From: Acidihalobacter sp.
GTDB taxonomy: Bacteria; Pseudomonadota; Gammaproteobacteria; DSM-5130; Acidihalobacteraceae
Length of the DNA: 52,772 nucleotides
Assembly: GCA_027013225.1 (NCBI GenBank)
Contig: JALUXU010000040.1
Span: 1-52,772 of the forward strand
Direction of reading: 5' to 3'
A program made the translations under genes and the position numbers. Position 1 is the stretch's first letter. Each line of letters opens with the position of its first letter. Below the pieces are notes generated by a model that ran no database searches, was not told the DNA's origin, and was given only the letters and a program-made list of their open reading frames with translations. Below, in pieces: positions 17,624 through 27,816 of the stretch.

Positions 17624-19095
17624 GCGCCGAATTGCTGATTAACATCACGCCCCAGGAAACACGCATCGCTCTAGTGGAAAACGGCGTGTTGCAGGAAGTT
17701 TTCATCGAACGCGCCAGGCGTTTGGGGCTGGTGGGTAATATCTATCAGGGTCAGGTTTGCCGCGTGCTTCCCGGCATGGAGGCGGCCTTCGTGGATATCG
17801 GCATGGACCGCTCGGCATTTTTGCACGCTTCGGACTTGAGGCGTCTGCATCAGGAAGACTCGGTCATGGGTGAGGCTTCGGCGCCAACACCGATATCCGC
17901 GCTGCTTCACGAGGGCCAGCATTTGCTGGTGCAGGTGGTCAAGGATCCGCTGGGCACCAAGGGCGCTCGCCTGACAACCCATCTGTCGGTGCCATCGCGG
18001 TATCTGGTGCTGATTCCCGGTGGGGATGGCGTGGGCGTGTCAACTCGCATAGAAGATGAAAACGAACGCGAACGCTTGCGGAATCTGATGGAGGAGTTGG
18101 CCGCGACGTGTGAGGAGCGACATGGGTTCATCGTGCGCACAGCGGCTGAAGGCGCCTCTGCCGAAGCGCTGCGACACGATCTTCAATATCTGAGCAGATT
18201 GTGGAAAGCGATTCGCAAGCGTTCGCCGTCGGCCAAAGCCGGCGCGCGAGTGTATGCGGATCTGCCTTTGATGTTGCGGGTGCTCAGGGACATGGCCTGT
18301 GATGAGGTGGACAAGATCCGCGTGGATTCGCGGGAAAACCTTGCCGTCATCCGCGACTTCGCTGAACATTATGTCCCTGAGTTGCTAGACAAAATCGAGC
18401 ATTACAGTGGTGAGCGCCCGATTTTCGATCTGTACGGTGTGGAGGACGAGATCCAAAAGGCGCTGGAACGCAAGGTGCAGCTCAAATCCGGTGGGCATGT
18501 GGTATTCGACCAGACGGAAGCCATGACCACGGTAGATGTGAATACCGGCACTTTTGTCGGCCACAGGAACCTCGATGAAACCATCCTCAAAACCAATCTC
18601 GAAGCGGCGCAAGCCATTGCCCGCCAGCTGAAATTGCGTAATCTGGGCGGCATCATCATTATCGACTTCATCGATATGCGTGATCCGGAACATCGCCGTC
18701 AGGTGATGCGGGCGCTGAACAGAGCCTTGGAACGTGATCATGCTCGCACCCAGGTGCTGGAAGTGTCGAGCCTTGGCCTCGTGGAAATGACCCGCAAGCG
18801 CACGCGCGAAAGCCTGGAGCATGTGTTGTGCGAGCCGTGCCCGGTCTGCGCCGGTCGGGGTTCATTGAAGACGGCGGAAACCGTATGTTTCGAACTTTTT
18901 CGGGAGATTTTGCGTGAGACGCGCCAATTCGAGGCGCGGGAAGTGTTGGTGCTGGCTTCGCAGGCCGTGATTGACAGGCTGTTGGATGAGGAGTCGGCCA
19001 GTCTTGCCGAGTTGCAGGAATTCATCCAGACGCCCATACGCTTGCAGGTGGAAACCTTGTACACTCAGGAACAATTCGATGTCGTGCCTTTGTAG
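17620..19095 (+). CDS. rng: Ribonuclease G
   Basis: RNase G (CafA) processes the 5' end of 16S rRNA and degrades some mRNAs. The 491-residue protein shows an N-terminal S1 domain (GNIYQGQVCRVLPGMEAAFVDIG, residues 38-60), the conserved catalytic DVNTG and DFIDM motifs carrying the metal-binding Asp residues, and the CPVCAGRG zinc-link near residue 407. The long C-terminal scaffold of RNase E is absent, as expected for RNase G. It follows maf with a four-base overlap and precedes yhdP by 21 bases; this order is conserved from E. coli. Confidence 0.97.
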   Translation: MSAELLINITPQETRIALVENGVLQEVFIERARRLGLVGNIYQGQVCRVLPGMEAAFVDIGMDRSAFLHASDLRRLHQEDSVMGEASAPTPISALLHEGQHLLVQVVKDPLGTKGARLTTHLSVPSRYLVLIPGGDGVGVSTRIEDENERERLRNLMEELAATCEERHGFIVRTAAEGASAEALRHDLQYLSRLWKAIRKRSPSAKAGARVYADLPLMLRVLRDMACDEVDKIRVDSRENLAVIRDFAEHYVPELLDKIEHYSGERPIFDLYGVEDEIQKALERKVQLKSGGHVVFDQTEAMTTVDVNTGTFVGHRNLDETILKTNLEAAQAIARQLKLRNLGGIIIIDFIDMRDPEHRRQVMRALNRALERDHARTQVLEVSSLGLVEMTRKRTRESLEHVLCEPCPVCAGRGSLKTAETVCFELFREILRETRQFEAREVLVLASQAVIDRLLDEESASLAELQEFIQTPIRLQVETLYTQEQFDVVPL

Positions 19096-19116
19096 GCGCG
19101 GTCTCCCTCTGAGCCA

Positions 19117-22100
19117 ATGAATCGCGAATCACTACGACGATTGATAGTATGGCTGCTGGGCAAGCTGATCTTGCTCGGCGCTGGAATCATCATTTTCGCC
19201 GCGTTGCTCACCGGCGTTATGCGCTTGCTGTTGCCGAAGGTTCCGCACTACCGGACTGCTATTGAAACCGTGGTCAGCAAGGCAGTCGGCTATCCACTCA
19301 AAATCGGCTCGATCACCGTCGGATGGGGTGGTTTATCGCCATTCATTCAGCTCGATAACGTGCGTCTTTTGCGAACGCCCAACGGTCCGGCCGTGTTGAG
19401 TCTGAAGCAGATCAGCGCCAGTCTCGATCCACTGGCTTCCGTGCGTGAATTGCGACCCGTGGTCGGGCGCATCGTGGTCGAAGGATTGACGGTGAAATTT
19501 ATTCGCCAAGCCGATGGCCGCGTTACCTTGAGTGGCCTGCCTTTGGTGGCCAAGGCCGGGGAAGGGAGTGGCAAGGGCGTGGCTCAGGCATTCTATTGGC
19601 TCGACGGTGCGCACTTCGTGCTCAGCGATTCCACCTTGATTTTCGTTAATGAGGCCACAGGCACACGCTATCGTCTGAGTCCTGTGACCCTTGGCGCACG
19701 GATAGGCGCCAAGGGCGCCCTGCGAGTGGCTGGGGCGGTTCAATTGCCTTTCAGCCAAACCAGTCGCTTCCAGTTCGCCGCCGACTTGCAAGATTTGGCG
19801 CCTGATGGTGGCCGGCATTGGAAAGGGCTTATCTATACACAATTGAATGCGGCGCCGTTGGGGCTGCCGCTGTTGCGCGTCTTCATCCATCAATGGCCCG
19901 GAGTGAAGGGCGTGTTGAGCGCCAAAACCTGGTCGTATTGGAGGGACGGTCGCCCGGAACGGACCGTGGGTCATTTCGATCTGCGCCATTTCGCCTTGAC
20001 GGGATTCAAGGCCAGCAACGATTCGTCTTTGCAATCGAATGCCATCACTCACATGAATGGCAACTTCCGGTTCCTTGTCCGCCCCGACGGTTGGGAACTG
20101 GACGCTGCCGATGTGGTGGCTGGCAATAAACTGCAGAGCTGGCCGAGCACGGCTTTCAGTGTGGCCACCCAGGATCGTCCGGGACGGCGGATCTATGGTT
20201 GGGCGCAATATCTCATTCTCCAGAATCTGCTGCCTTTGCTCACGGCCCTGCCTGTAGTGCCCGAGGCTGCGCAGGCGAAGATCATCGCCGCCATGCCACG
20301 TGGCATCATATCCAATGCCCGCTTCGATCTGAGTTTGCCGAACAAGGGACTGCCTGAAGTAACGGCGGCGGCCGAGTTCACCGGGATCGGCATGCGAGCG
20401 GTGGGCCGGATTCCTGGCGTCGAAGGTTTGAGCGGCAGCGTTTCCATCACTCCCCGCGGCGGAGCGGCTGTCATCCACAGCCCAGCGTTCGTATTCGACG
20501 CCCCCGAGTATTTCCGGCGCCCACCCCCGCCCGCCGCTCTCAACGCCGATATCACCTGGGCGCAAAAAGCCGATGAAATCCAGTTTCAGGCGCCGACATT
20601 CAGCCTCAACAATGCCGATCTTGGCGTCACAGGCCGCTTCGGTCTGTTGCTGCCCTTCACAGGCGGCGCGCCGAATCTCGATCTTGTGGCCGATATCGAT
20701 CATGGGCGTGTCGTGGCGGTGCCCCGATACATGCCCACTCGCCTGCTCGGCAGGCATCTGGTGCACTGGCTGAATACATCTCTGGTGGCTGGCAAGATCA
20801 CTCACGCCAGCGTCCTATTGCAGGGTGATCCGCGGCGTTTTCCTTTCCGCAAAGGTGGAGGCGCGTTCAAGGCCGAGGCGGATATCAGCGGTGGAGCAAT
20901 CGATTATCTCAAGCGCTGGCCTCCGTTGACGGATGTGACTGCGCACATGAGTTTCGATAACGCTACTTTGAAAGGCGCGGCCAGCAGCGGTCAGATTCTG
21001 GCGACGCAGATCCAGTCGGCGAGCGTGGTCATTCCGAACATCATGCATCCAGTGATCGATATCCATGGCAAAGCACTCGGCCCCCTGGCCGATGTGCCCC
21101 GGTTTCTGACCTTTACTCCCGTCGGCGTGGGGCATGAGAAGTTGTTCCAAAGCATGCAGGCCAAGGGCCAGGAAGAGGCCGTCATCCATCTGAAGTTGCC
21201 CCTGGATCACGGGCCCCTGGATCACATGAAGCTTTCAGGGCAAACCCGAATTATAAACGGCGGTTTTTCCATGCCGGTTCAGGATGTGGCACTTGACAGA
21301 ATCAATGGGGTTTTCGACTTCACTCTGCACAGCCTGAGCGCACAGGATGTCAAAGCCTTTTTCCGTGACCAGCCCGTGAGCATCAATGCGGCGACTGATT
21401 CCCGGCATGTGGCCACCTTGACTCTTGGTGGTTATTTTCCTGTTCGTGACATGCTGCCCGCCAAAAACACGCCACTGATGAATCTGATGCAAGGCGGGAG
21501 CTACGTGACCGCCACCTTGAGCCTGCCTATGACGCAGGCGAGTATGGATCGCTATGGCATCGGACTTGATATTAGTTCGAATCTTCGCGGCTTGACCATC
21601 GACATGCCCGCCCCGTTTGGCAAACAGGCCGCCACGGCGCGGCCCTTGCAATTGAGTTTTTCTTTGAATAGACAGGGTCCCATTGCATTTCGCTATGGCA
21701 GTGGTTTGCGGGCGCTATTGCAAATCGCTGGCAGCGGAGCCTGTCATTATTTGGCGTCGGCGGATATTCGTTATGATGCCGGCGCTCCCCGATTGAATGG
21801 GCGGGGAATATCCGTCGAGGCCAATTTGCCGACACTCGATGTCGACTCATGGCTCAAGTTGAGCCATGATTTTTCCGCTGCCTCTTTCAAGACGTCTTCA
21901 CCGAATTGCCCAGGCGGAATGGGAGGCGTTCTGAGACGTTTGCAAAGCGTGCGTCTCAAGACCTCGAAGCTCGTGGCGTTCGGCACGCCTTTGGGCGCGG
22001 TTTCCTTGCAGGCACAACGCCAGCGTATGGATTGGCAGGCACAAATAGATTCCACTCCACTACAGGGTCAAGTCAGCGTGCCGTTGGATCTGCAAGCGGG

Positions 22101-23064
22101 CAGGCCGATACGCTTCGATTTCAAACGGCTGCACATAGAGACCGCCTGGCTGTCGGGGACGGGGCCATCAGTGAAAAACCTGCCGGCTTCATTCGATCCA
22201 GCGTCAATTCCGCCGATCACGGGCCACATCGCGCAGTTCGATATCGCGGGTCGCCAGCTGGAAAACATTAACTTGGCCACGGCACCCATGCCTGACGGCT
22301 TGAAACTGCATACCCTGCAGATCGCACAGCCCCATCTGGATGTCAATGTGAGCGGCCAATGGCTGCAGACCGGAAGTGGCGCAAAGACGTCTTTGCAGGC
22401 GTTGATTAAAACGGATGACGCAGGTGCGGCTTTGTCTCTGTTTAAGGTGGATGAGGCAATGGCCGGAGGCAGTGGCCAAATCTCAGCCAAACTTTCATGG
22501 AGCGGCGCTCCCTATGCCTTTAACTGGAAAAGCCTTGGCGGCAACGCCGCCCTGTCGCTGAAAAACGGCCGCATCACCAAGGTGCGTATCGGCATACTCG
22601 GGCATTTGCTGGGTCTATTTAATCTAAACGCATTGCCCGCCCATTTAAGCCAGGGGTTCACAAGCGCATTCAAGACTGGGTTCCCCTATTCACAAATTTC
22701 CGGCAATGCCAATTTTGGACAAGGAAATATCTATCTCCAGAATGTCCAGGTGACCGGTTCGACCGCGCGCATTCAGGCCCATGGGAAGATCAATATGCTA
22801 AATCAGTCCCTGGATATCGACGTGAGCGCCATCCCGCAGATCAGCTCGACTGTGACCATTGCCGGCGCGATCGCAGGAGGGCCGGCTGTGGGCGCTGTGC
22901 TTTATTTGCTCGATAGGGTGCTTGGCGTCGGTAAGCAGATCAACAAGCTCGTCGCCGTGCGTTACCATGTGGGTGGATCATGGACTGATCCCAAGATCAT
23001 GCCGGCAGGTGGATTGGCGGGCAAGGGTGTCACTCCGTCTCACCATAACACTCCGTTGTATTGA
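19117..23064 (+). CDS. yhdP: YhdP family protein (AsmA-like lipid transport, TIGR02099)
   Basis: This 1315-residue protein has one membrane anchor near residues 12-38 and then a very long periplasmic repeating beta-groove region, ending in an AsmA-like domain (about residues 1090-1280, with NARFDLS- and GNANFGQGNIYLQ-type stretches). YhdP, TamB and YdbH carry phospholipid between inner and outer membrane in E. coli. Length is close to that of E. coli YhdP (1266). Its place behind rng and before a nitrilase and tldD is the conserved order. Central sequence is poorly conserved, as is normal for the family. Confidence 0.93.
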   Translation: MNRESLRRLIVWLLGKLILLGAGIIIFAALLTGVMRLLLPKVPHYRTAIETVVSKAVGYPLKIGSITVGWGGLSPFIQLDNVRLLRTPNGPAVLSLKQISASLDPLASVRELRPVVGRIVVEGLTVKFIRQADGRVTLSGLPLVAKAGEGSGKGVAQAFYWLDGAHFVLSDSTLIFVNEATGTRYRLSPVTLGARIGAKGALRVAGAVQLPFSQTSRFQFAADLQDLAPDGGRHWKGLIYTQLNAAPLGLPLLRVFIHQWPGVKGVLSAKTWSYWRDGRPERTVGHFDLRHFALTGFKASNDSSLQSNAITHMNGNFRFLVRPDGWELDAADVVAGNKLQSWPSTAFSVATQDRPGRRIYGWAQYLILQNLLPLLTALPVVPEAAQAKIIAAMPRGIISNARFDLSLPNKGLPEVTAAAEFTGIGMRAVGRIPGVEGLSGSVSITPRGGAAVIHSPAFVFDAPEYFRRPPPPAALNADITWAQKADEIQFQAPTFSLNNADLGVTGRFGLLLPFTGGAPNLDLVADIDHGRVVAVPRYMPTRLLGRHLVHWLNTSLVAGKITHASVLLQGDPRRFPFRKGGGAFKAEADISGGAIDYLKRWPPLTDVTAHMSFDNATLKGAASSGQILATQIQSASVVIPNIMHPVIDIHGKALGPLADVPRFLTFTPVGVGHEKLFQSMQAKGQEEAVIHLKLPLDHGPLDHMKLSGQTRIINGGFSMPVQDVALDRINGVFDFTLHSLSAQDVKAFFRDQPVSINAATDSRHVATLTLGGYFPVRDMLPAKNTPLMNLMQGGSYVTATLSLPMTQASMDRYGIGLDISSNLRGLTIDMPAPFGKQAATARPLQLSFSLNRQGPIAFRYGSGLRALLQIAGSGACHYLASADIRYDAGAPRLNGRGISVEANLPTLDVDSWLKLSHDFSAASFKTSSPNCPGGMGGVLRRLQSVRLKTSKLVAFGTPLGAVSLQAQRQRMDWQAQIDSTPLQGQVSVPLDLQAGRPIRFDFKRLHIETAWLSGTGPSVKNLPASFDPASIPPITGHIAQFDIAGRQLENINLATAPMPDGLKLHTLQIAQPHLDVNVSGQWLQTGSGAKTSLQALIKTDDAGAALSLFKVDEAMAGGSGQISAKLSWSGAPYAFNWKSLGGNAALSLKNGRITKVRIGILGHLLGLFNLNALPAHLSQGFTSAFKTGFPYSQISGNANFGQGNIYLQNVQVTGSTARIQAHGKINMLNQSLDIDVSAIPQISSTVTIAGAIAGGPAVGAVLYLLDRVLGVGKQINKLVAVRYHVGGSWTDPKIMPAGGLAGKGVTPSHHNTPLY

Positions 23065-23133
23065 TTGTGATTATTGTACCATTGGGGGAGGCAATGATTC
23101 GTTTGTTTAGCTGTGATTGTTATTGAGGGAGCT

Positions 23134-23970
23134 ATGATGCAAGTGGCGGCGATACAGATGGCATCGGGCGCGAACCTGTCGGCCAATTTGTTGGAAGCCG
23201 AGCGGCTTATTGCTGAGGCGGCGGCCTCGGGAGCGGGGCTGGTGGTGCTTCCCGAGAATTTCGGTTTGATGTTGACGCCGGGCATAGGTGGCGTGGCTGC
23301 GGCAGAGCCGGAAGGCCAGGGAGTCATACAGGATTTCCTCGCCGAACAGGCACTGCGCCATCGGATCTGGCTGGTTGGTGGAACATTGCCATTGCGAACG
23401 TTGGAACCGTCTCGCGCCTATGCCGCCACGCTGGTTTATTCTCCCGCCGGCGAACGCGTGGCGCGTTATGACAAGATGCATTTGTTCGATGCGGAACTCG
23501 AAACTGGTCGCGAACGTTATCACGAGTCGACCGATATAAAAGCGGGATCGCGGGTGGTTTGTGTCGATACGGGCGCATGCTGTATCGGCCTCGCTATCGG
23601 ATACGATCTGCGTTTTCCGGAGTTGTTCCGCGCCATGCTCGATCGAGGTGTGCAGGTTATTGTGATCCCGGCCATGTTCACCGTTCCCACCGGACGGGCC
23701 CATTGGGAGACCCTGTTGCGAGCAAGGGCGATAGAAAATTTGAGTTTTGTCGTTGCCGCCGCTCAGGGCGGCTACCATATCAATGGCCGTGAAACCTATG
23801 GGCACAGCATGATTATCGATCCATGGGGTACGATCATAAGCTGGCGGGAACGTGGAAACGGCGTGATCACGGCCAAGATCGATCTCGATCGCCAAAGCAT
23901 GTTGCGTCGATCTTTTCCCAGCATTGATCACCGCCGCCTGAAATGTGCGGCACCGATGGAGGATGTATGA
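23134..23970 (+). CDS. Nitrilase-superfamily protein lacking the catalytic cysteine
   Basis: The 278-residue protein is a Nit/carbon-nitrogen hydrolase homologue. The triad Glu and Lys are present: Glu41 (VVLPENFG) and Lys114 (RYDKMHLFD). The catalytic Cys, normally in the motif ...CYDLRFPEL, is Gly156 here ([11 protein letters not shown], codon GGA at 23599-23601). Two neighbouring Cys residues, 149 and 150, are six and seven positions away and not at the nucleophile position. The protein should thus lack amidase activity unless the base is a sequencing error. ATG at 23134 or 23137 follows GAGGGAG. It stands between yhdP and tldD, as in many relatives. Confidence 0.9.
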   Translation: MMQVAAIQMASGANLSANLLEAERLIAEAAASGAGLVVLPENFGLMLTPGIGGVAAAEPEGQGVIQDFLAEQALRHRIWLVGGTLPLRTLEPSRAYAATLVYSPAGERVARYDKMHLFDAELETGRERYHESTDIKAGSRVVCVDTGACCIGLAIGYDLRFPELFRAMLDRGVQVIVIPAMFTVPTGRAHWETLLRARAIENLSFVVAAAQGGYHINGRETYGHSMIIDPWGTIISWRERGNGVITAKIDLDRQSMLRRSFPSIDHRRLKCAAPMEDV

Positions 23971-25412
23971 GTGAAAACGTTTTGGATCTCGCCCGGGAAC
24001 ATCTGCTGCGTCCCACAGGCCTGGGCGAGAGTGAACTCGAGCGCGTGCTCTCAGGGCTTCTTGGAGGCGCGATCGATTATGGCGATCTTTATTTCGAGCT
24101 GAGTCGGCACGAGTCCTGGGCGCTGGAAGACGGCATCGTGCGCGAAGGAAGCTGGCATGTCGATCAGGGTGTGGGGGTGCGCGCCATCAGTGGCGACAAG
24201 ACGGGCTTTGCGTACAGCGACGAGATCGTCCTGCCCGCTTTGTTAGACGCCGCTCATGCGGCCAGGGCGATTGCACGCCACGGAGAAAACGGGCGCATTC
24301 GTGCCTGGCAGGCATGCCAGGGGCACAACTTGTATGCGCCCGCTGATCCCAGCGCCGATTTGAGCGCGGACGAGAAAGTGAGCTTGTTGCAGCGGGTGGA
24401 TGCCGAAGCCCGGCGGCTCGATACTCGCGTGAGCCAGGTCATGGTCAGCTTGGCGGCCAGCCACGATCTGGTGCTGGTGGCTGGCAGCGACGGCACCTTG
24501 GTCGCCGATGCCAGACCCTTGGTGCGCCTCAATGTAAACGTCATTGTTGAACAGGACGGGCGCCGCGAAAGCGGCTCCTTCGGAGGGGGAGGACGGACTT
24601 CTTATGGGTTTTTTCTCGAGGACGATCGTGCGCTTACGTATGCGCGGGAAGCCGTGCGCCAGGCATTGGTCAATCTCGAGGCGATTCCGGCGCCCGCTGG
24701 CAGCATGAATGTCGTCCTTGGGCCCGGCTGGCCTGGCGTGCTATTGCATGAGGCGATCGGGCATGGCCTTGAAGGCGATTTCAATCGCAAGGGCACCTCG
24801 GCCTTCAGCGGCAAGATCGGGCAACAGGTGGCTGCCCGGGGTGTCACGGTGGTAGACAATGGCACCCTGCCGCAACGGCGTGGCTCCTTGAATGTGGATG
24901 ATGAAGGCATCCCAACCCAATGCACGACGCTGATCGAGGACGGGGTGCTGGTCGGCTATATGCAGGATCGCATGAATGCGCGCTTGATGAATATGCCGGC
25001 CACTGGTAACGGCCGGAGAGAGTCTTATGCCCATCTGCCTATGCCGCGGATGACAAATACCTATATGCTGGCAGGTGACCAGGCGCCGGAAGAAATCATC
25101 GCCTCGGTGGACAAGGGGCTTTATGCCGTGAATTTCGGCGGCGGCCAAGTAGACATCACCTCTGGAAAATTCGTTTTTTCGGCTTCGGAAGCCTATCTTA
25201 TAGAAAACGGCAAGGTGACGCGGCCGGTAAAGGGCGCCACTTTGATCGGCAACGGCCCGGATGTTCTGACCCGGGTTTCGGCGGTTGGCAACGATCTGAA
25301 GCTGGACGAAGGCGTCGGCACATGCGGCAAGGACGGGCAGAGCGTTCCTGTCGGAGTGGGGCAGCCCACCCTGCGGATAGACGGTTTGACGGTGGGCGGA
25401 ACTCAGGCCTGA
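23967..25412 (+). CDS. tldD: Metalloprotease TldD
   Basis: TldD is the catalytic subunit of the TldD/TldE (PmbA) protease, which trims unfolded peptides such as microcin B17 precursor. The 481-residue protein has the metal-binding [11 protein letters not shown] motif (HExxxH, near residue 260) and the C-terminal [16 protein letters not shown] segment typical of the family. The ATG at 23967 overlaps the nitrilase stop and follows GGAGG, so it is preferred over an upstream in-frame ATG at 23943. pmbA, its partner, lies 341 bases further on. Confidence 0.97.
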   Translation: MSENVLDLAREHLLRPTGLGESELERVLSGLLGGAIDYGDLYFELSRHESWALEDGIVREGSWHVDQGVGVRAISGDKTGFAYSDEIVLPALLDAAHAARAIARHGENGRIRAWQACQGHNLYAPADPSADLSADEKVSLLQRVDAEARRLDTRVSQVMVSLAASHDLVLVAGSDGTLVADARPLVRLNVNVIVEQDGRRESGSFGGGGRTSYGFFLEDDRALTYAREAVRQALVNLEAIPAPAGSMNVVLGPGWPGVLLHEAIGHGLEGDFNRKGTSAFSGKIGQQVAARGVTVVDNGTLPQRRGSLNVDDEGIPTQCTTLIEDGVLVGYMQDRMNARLMNMPATGNGRRESYAHLPMPRMTNTYMLAGDQAPEEIIASVDKGLYAVNFGGGQVDITSGKFVFSASEAYLIENGKVTRPVKGATLIGNGPDVLTRVSAVGNDLKLDEGVGTCGKDGQSVPVGVGQPTLRIDGLTVGGTQA

Positions 25413-25474
25413 CAAATATACGGGCTTCATGACGAGGTTTGGCAATCAACAACGAGCATTAGGGAGTAGCGGAC

Positions 25475-25738
25475 ATGAATAATGAAAATATTCTTGAAAA
25501 AGAAGTCGATTTGCCTAAAGGCGATGGAATGGATGGAATCGTTCATTGGCATGTGTTTCGTCGCCTCGATGAGGCTGAGCGGTTCATTCCATGCATCAAG
25601 CTTGGAGAGGGGCAGCAATTGGTGGGTGGCCGAAGCCATGACAGCGTAGGCGAATTCTGGTGGCTGGGCGTTCGGGTCGATGATCTCGATCGCTGGGGCA
25701 GCAGACAGTCGATCAACAAGCATGCTGTTTCGGATTGA
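25475..25738 (+). CDS. Small hypothetical protein, between tldD and pmbA
   Basis: I do not recognise this 87-residue protein. It is acidic with several Trp residues (HWHVF, FWWLGVRVDD) and no membrane segment or signal peptide. GGGAG lies upstream of its ATG. It occupies the space where yjgA is often found in gammaproteobacteria, but it is far shorter than YjgA and not similar. The stop overlaps an in-frame TTG of pmbA, which fits co-transcription. An opposing frame is open over the same stretch, so coding is likely but not certain. Confidence 0.6.
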   Translation: MNNENILEKEVDLPKGDGMDGIVHWHVFRRLDEAERFIPCIKLGEGQQLVGGRSHDSVGEFWWLGVRVDDLDRWGSRQSINKHAVSD

Positions 25739-25752
25739 CGCGAGGGATAACT

Positions 25753-27096
25753 ATGCATGATGTGGAGTCTTCAAGGACAGAGCGGCTCTCGCTGGAGACA
25801 ATCGTAGAAAATGTTTTGGATCAGGCCAGGAAGGCCGGCGCTGACGCCGCAGAGGCGGTAGTCAGCCGTGATCTGGGTTTGAGTTCGAGCGTGCGGCTCG
25901 GTGAAGTCGAAACGCTGGAATATCATCGCGACAAAGGCTTGGGGCTGACGCTTTATTTCGGCAAACGCAAGGGGAATGCCAGCACCGGAGATTTGAGCGA
26001 AGGAGGAATAGTCCAGGCGATTGCCGCCGCCGCGGCCATTGCCAAGCATACAGCCGAAGATCCGTATGCCGGTCTGCCCGATGCAGAAAAGCTGGCAAAA
26101 AATTACCCCGACCTGGATCTCGATCATCCCTGGGATATAAAAGCCGAGCAGGCGGTCGAGCTGGCTCGCCGATGCGAAGCCGCCGCTCGCGATTACGATC
26201 CGCGCATCCGCAATTCCGAAGGCGCCACGGTCACCACCTTTCGCGGTACTCTGGCCTATGGCAATACACATGATTTTGTCGGCAGTTATACCGCCACTCG
26301 CCACAGCGTCAGTTGTTCGGTAGTCGGCGAGCAGGATGGCGGCATGCAACGCGATTACTGGTATGCCACATCCCGAGTGGCTGAGGATTTGCAGGATGTC
26401 GAAAGTGTCGGCCGGCAAGCAGCGGAACGCACTGTCCGTCGTCTGGGCGGACGACGCCTCTCGACTCGGGAGGTGCCGGTAATCTTCGAAGCGGGGGTGG
26501 CTCGCGGATTGATCGGACATTTCGTGGCGGCCATCCGTGGTCCGGCCTTGTATCGCAAGGCGAGCTTTCTGCTCGACCATCTGGGCGAGGCTGTTTTTCC
26601 CGTCTTCATGCAGTTGCGCGAGGCGCCGCATATTCCCCGCGCCCTAGGCAGCGCTCCTTTTGATGGCGAAGGCGTGGCCACTCAGCCCCGCGATATCATT
26701 ACCGACGGCGTCCTCCAGGGGTATGTGCTCGATAGTTATTCAGCCAGGCGGTTAGGTATGGAAACCACCGGCAATGCCGGCGGAGTGCATAACCTGATCG
26801 TCTCTGGCGAAGACACGGACTTCAACGATTTACTTGCGCGAATGGATACCGGACTTCTGGTTACTGAATTGATAGGTCATGGGATTAACATGGTGACGGG
26901 TGATTATTCGCGGGGTGCCGCAGGTTTTTGGGTCGAAGGTGGCCGTATCCAATATCCAGTAGAGGAAATAACCATTGCCGGAAATCTTAAACAGATGTTC
27001 CGGAACATTCTGGCGGTGGGCAATGATGTGGATTTGCGCGGCAATATCCGTACTGGATCGATCCTGCTCGAACGCATGACGGTCGCCGGCGAATGA
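25753..27096 (+). CDS. pmbA: PmbA (TldE) protease subunit
   Basis: PmbA is the non-catalytic partner of TldD. The 447-residue protein belongs to the PmbA/TldD fold but lacks an HExxxH motif, as expected for the TldE subunit. It shows the N-terminal segment ADAAEAVVSRDLGLSSSVRLG and the family C-terminal block (TGLLVTELIGHGINMVTGDYSRGAAGFWVE). The ATG at 25753 lies six bases after GAGGG and is preferred to an earlier TTG. It ends the long plus-strand run that begins at the lipoprotein gene. Confidence 0.96.
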   Translation: MHDVESSRTERLSLETIVENVLDQARKAGADAAEAVVSRDLGLSSSVRLGEVETLEYHRDKGLGLTLYFGKRKGNASTGDLSEGGIVQAIAAAAAIAKHTAEDPYAGLPDAEKLAKNYPDLDLDHPWDIKAEQAVELARRCEAAARDYDPRIRNSEGATVTTFRGTLAYGNTHDFVGSYTATRHSVSCSVVGEQDGGMQRDYWYATSRVAEDLQDVESVGRQAAERTVRRLGGRRLSTREVPVIFEAGVARGLIGHFVAAIRGPALYRKASFLLDHLGEAVFPVFMQLREAPHIPRALGSAPFDGEGVATQPRDIITDGVLQGYVLDSYSARRLGMETTGNAGGVHNLIVSGEDTDFNDLLARMDTGLLVTELIGHGINMVTGDYSRGAAGFWVEGGRIQYPVEEITIAGNLKQMFRNILAVGNDVDLRGNIRTGSILLERMTVAGE

Positions 27097-27171
27097 ACTT
27101 CTCGGCGCATGCAATCCAATTCCGTCAGGCTATCTCCGGCATGCCTGTTTATAGCGATACGGGAGGCCGCC

Positions 27172-27816
27172 TCAGCCGGAGCGTTTGGATGCATCGAAGG
27201 CCGAGGCGATGCGGCGTGCCACAGATTCTATGTCATCCTCGGAAAAAACGCCGCTGATCACGGCCAGCATGTCGGCCCCCGCGGCCGCCACTTGCGCGGC
27301 GTTGCCCGCATTAATCCCGCCTATGGCGCACACGGGGATGGAAAGCGTGGCGCGGGCCTGACAGATAAGTGCCAGATCGGCATGCACGGCCTCCGGTTTG
27401 GTGGGTGAAGGGAAAACGCTGCCAAAAGCCACATAATCCGCACCTTGCTGTTCCGCCTCGGTCGCTGCGTCGAGGCGGTCATAACAGGAGATTCCGATGA
27501 TCGCCTGAGAGCCGAGGATGCGGCGGGCGCGTGGTAAGGAAGGATCTTCCTCTCCCAGATGAACACCGTCGGCGCGGCTGGCGAGCGCAAGTTCGATATC
27601 ATCGTTGACGATGAACCCGACATGGTGGCGTCGGCAACAGTCGGCCAGGGCAGTTGCTTCGCTGAGACGACGGCTATGATCCCGCTGCTTGTCGCGGTAT
27701 TGCACCCAGCGTGCCCCCCCGCGGATCGCGCTTTCCACCGCAGGTATCAAGCGCTCGCCACCAATAAGCCTGGCATCGGTAATGACATAAAGCCCCTTGA
27801 GAGCGATGCGGGTCAT
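27172..27816 (-). CDS. thiE: Thiamine-phosphate synthase
   Basis: ThiE joins hydroxymethylpyrimidine diphosphate with thiazole phosphate to make thiamine phosphate. The 214-residue protein has the TIM-barrel landmarks: LYVITDARL (5-13), VQYRDKQ, FIVNDDIELALASRADGVHLGEED, IIGISCYD and VAFGSVFPSPTKPEA. The ATG overlaps the thiD stop by four bases, so the pair is one operon. The order thiD-thiE beside a rubredoxin gene is common in gammaproteobacteria. No TPP riboswitch is visible upstream of thiD. Confidence 0.96.
   Translation of the reverse strand: MTRIALKGLYVITDARLIGGERLIPAVESAIRGGARWVQYRDKQRDHSRRLSEATALADCCRRHHVGFIVNDDIELALASRADGVHLGEEDPSLPRARRILGSQAIIGISCYDRLDAATEAEQQGADYVAFGSVFPSPTKPEAVHADLALICQARATLSIPVCAIGGINAGNAAQVAAAGADMLAVISGVFSEDDIESVARRIASAFDASKRSG

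Noticed and set aside
19333-20805. A 490-codon frame opposite yhdP
   Set aside because: Antisense shadow; His/Gln-rich and without motifs, inside a clear yhdP gene.
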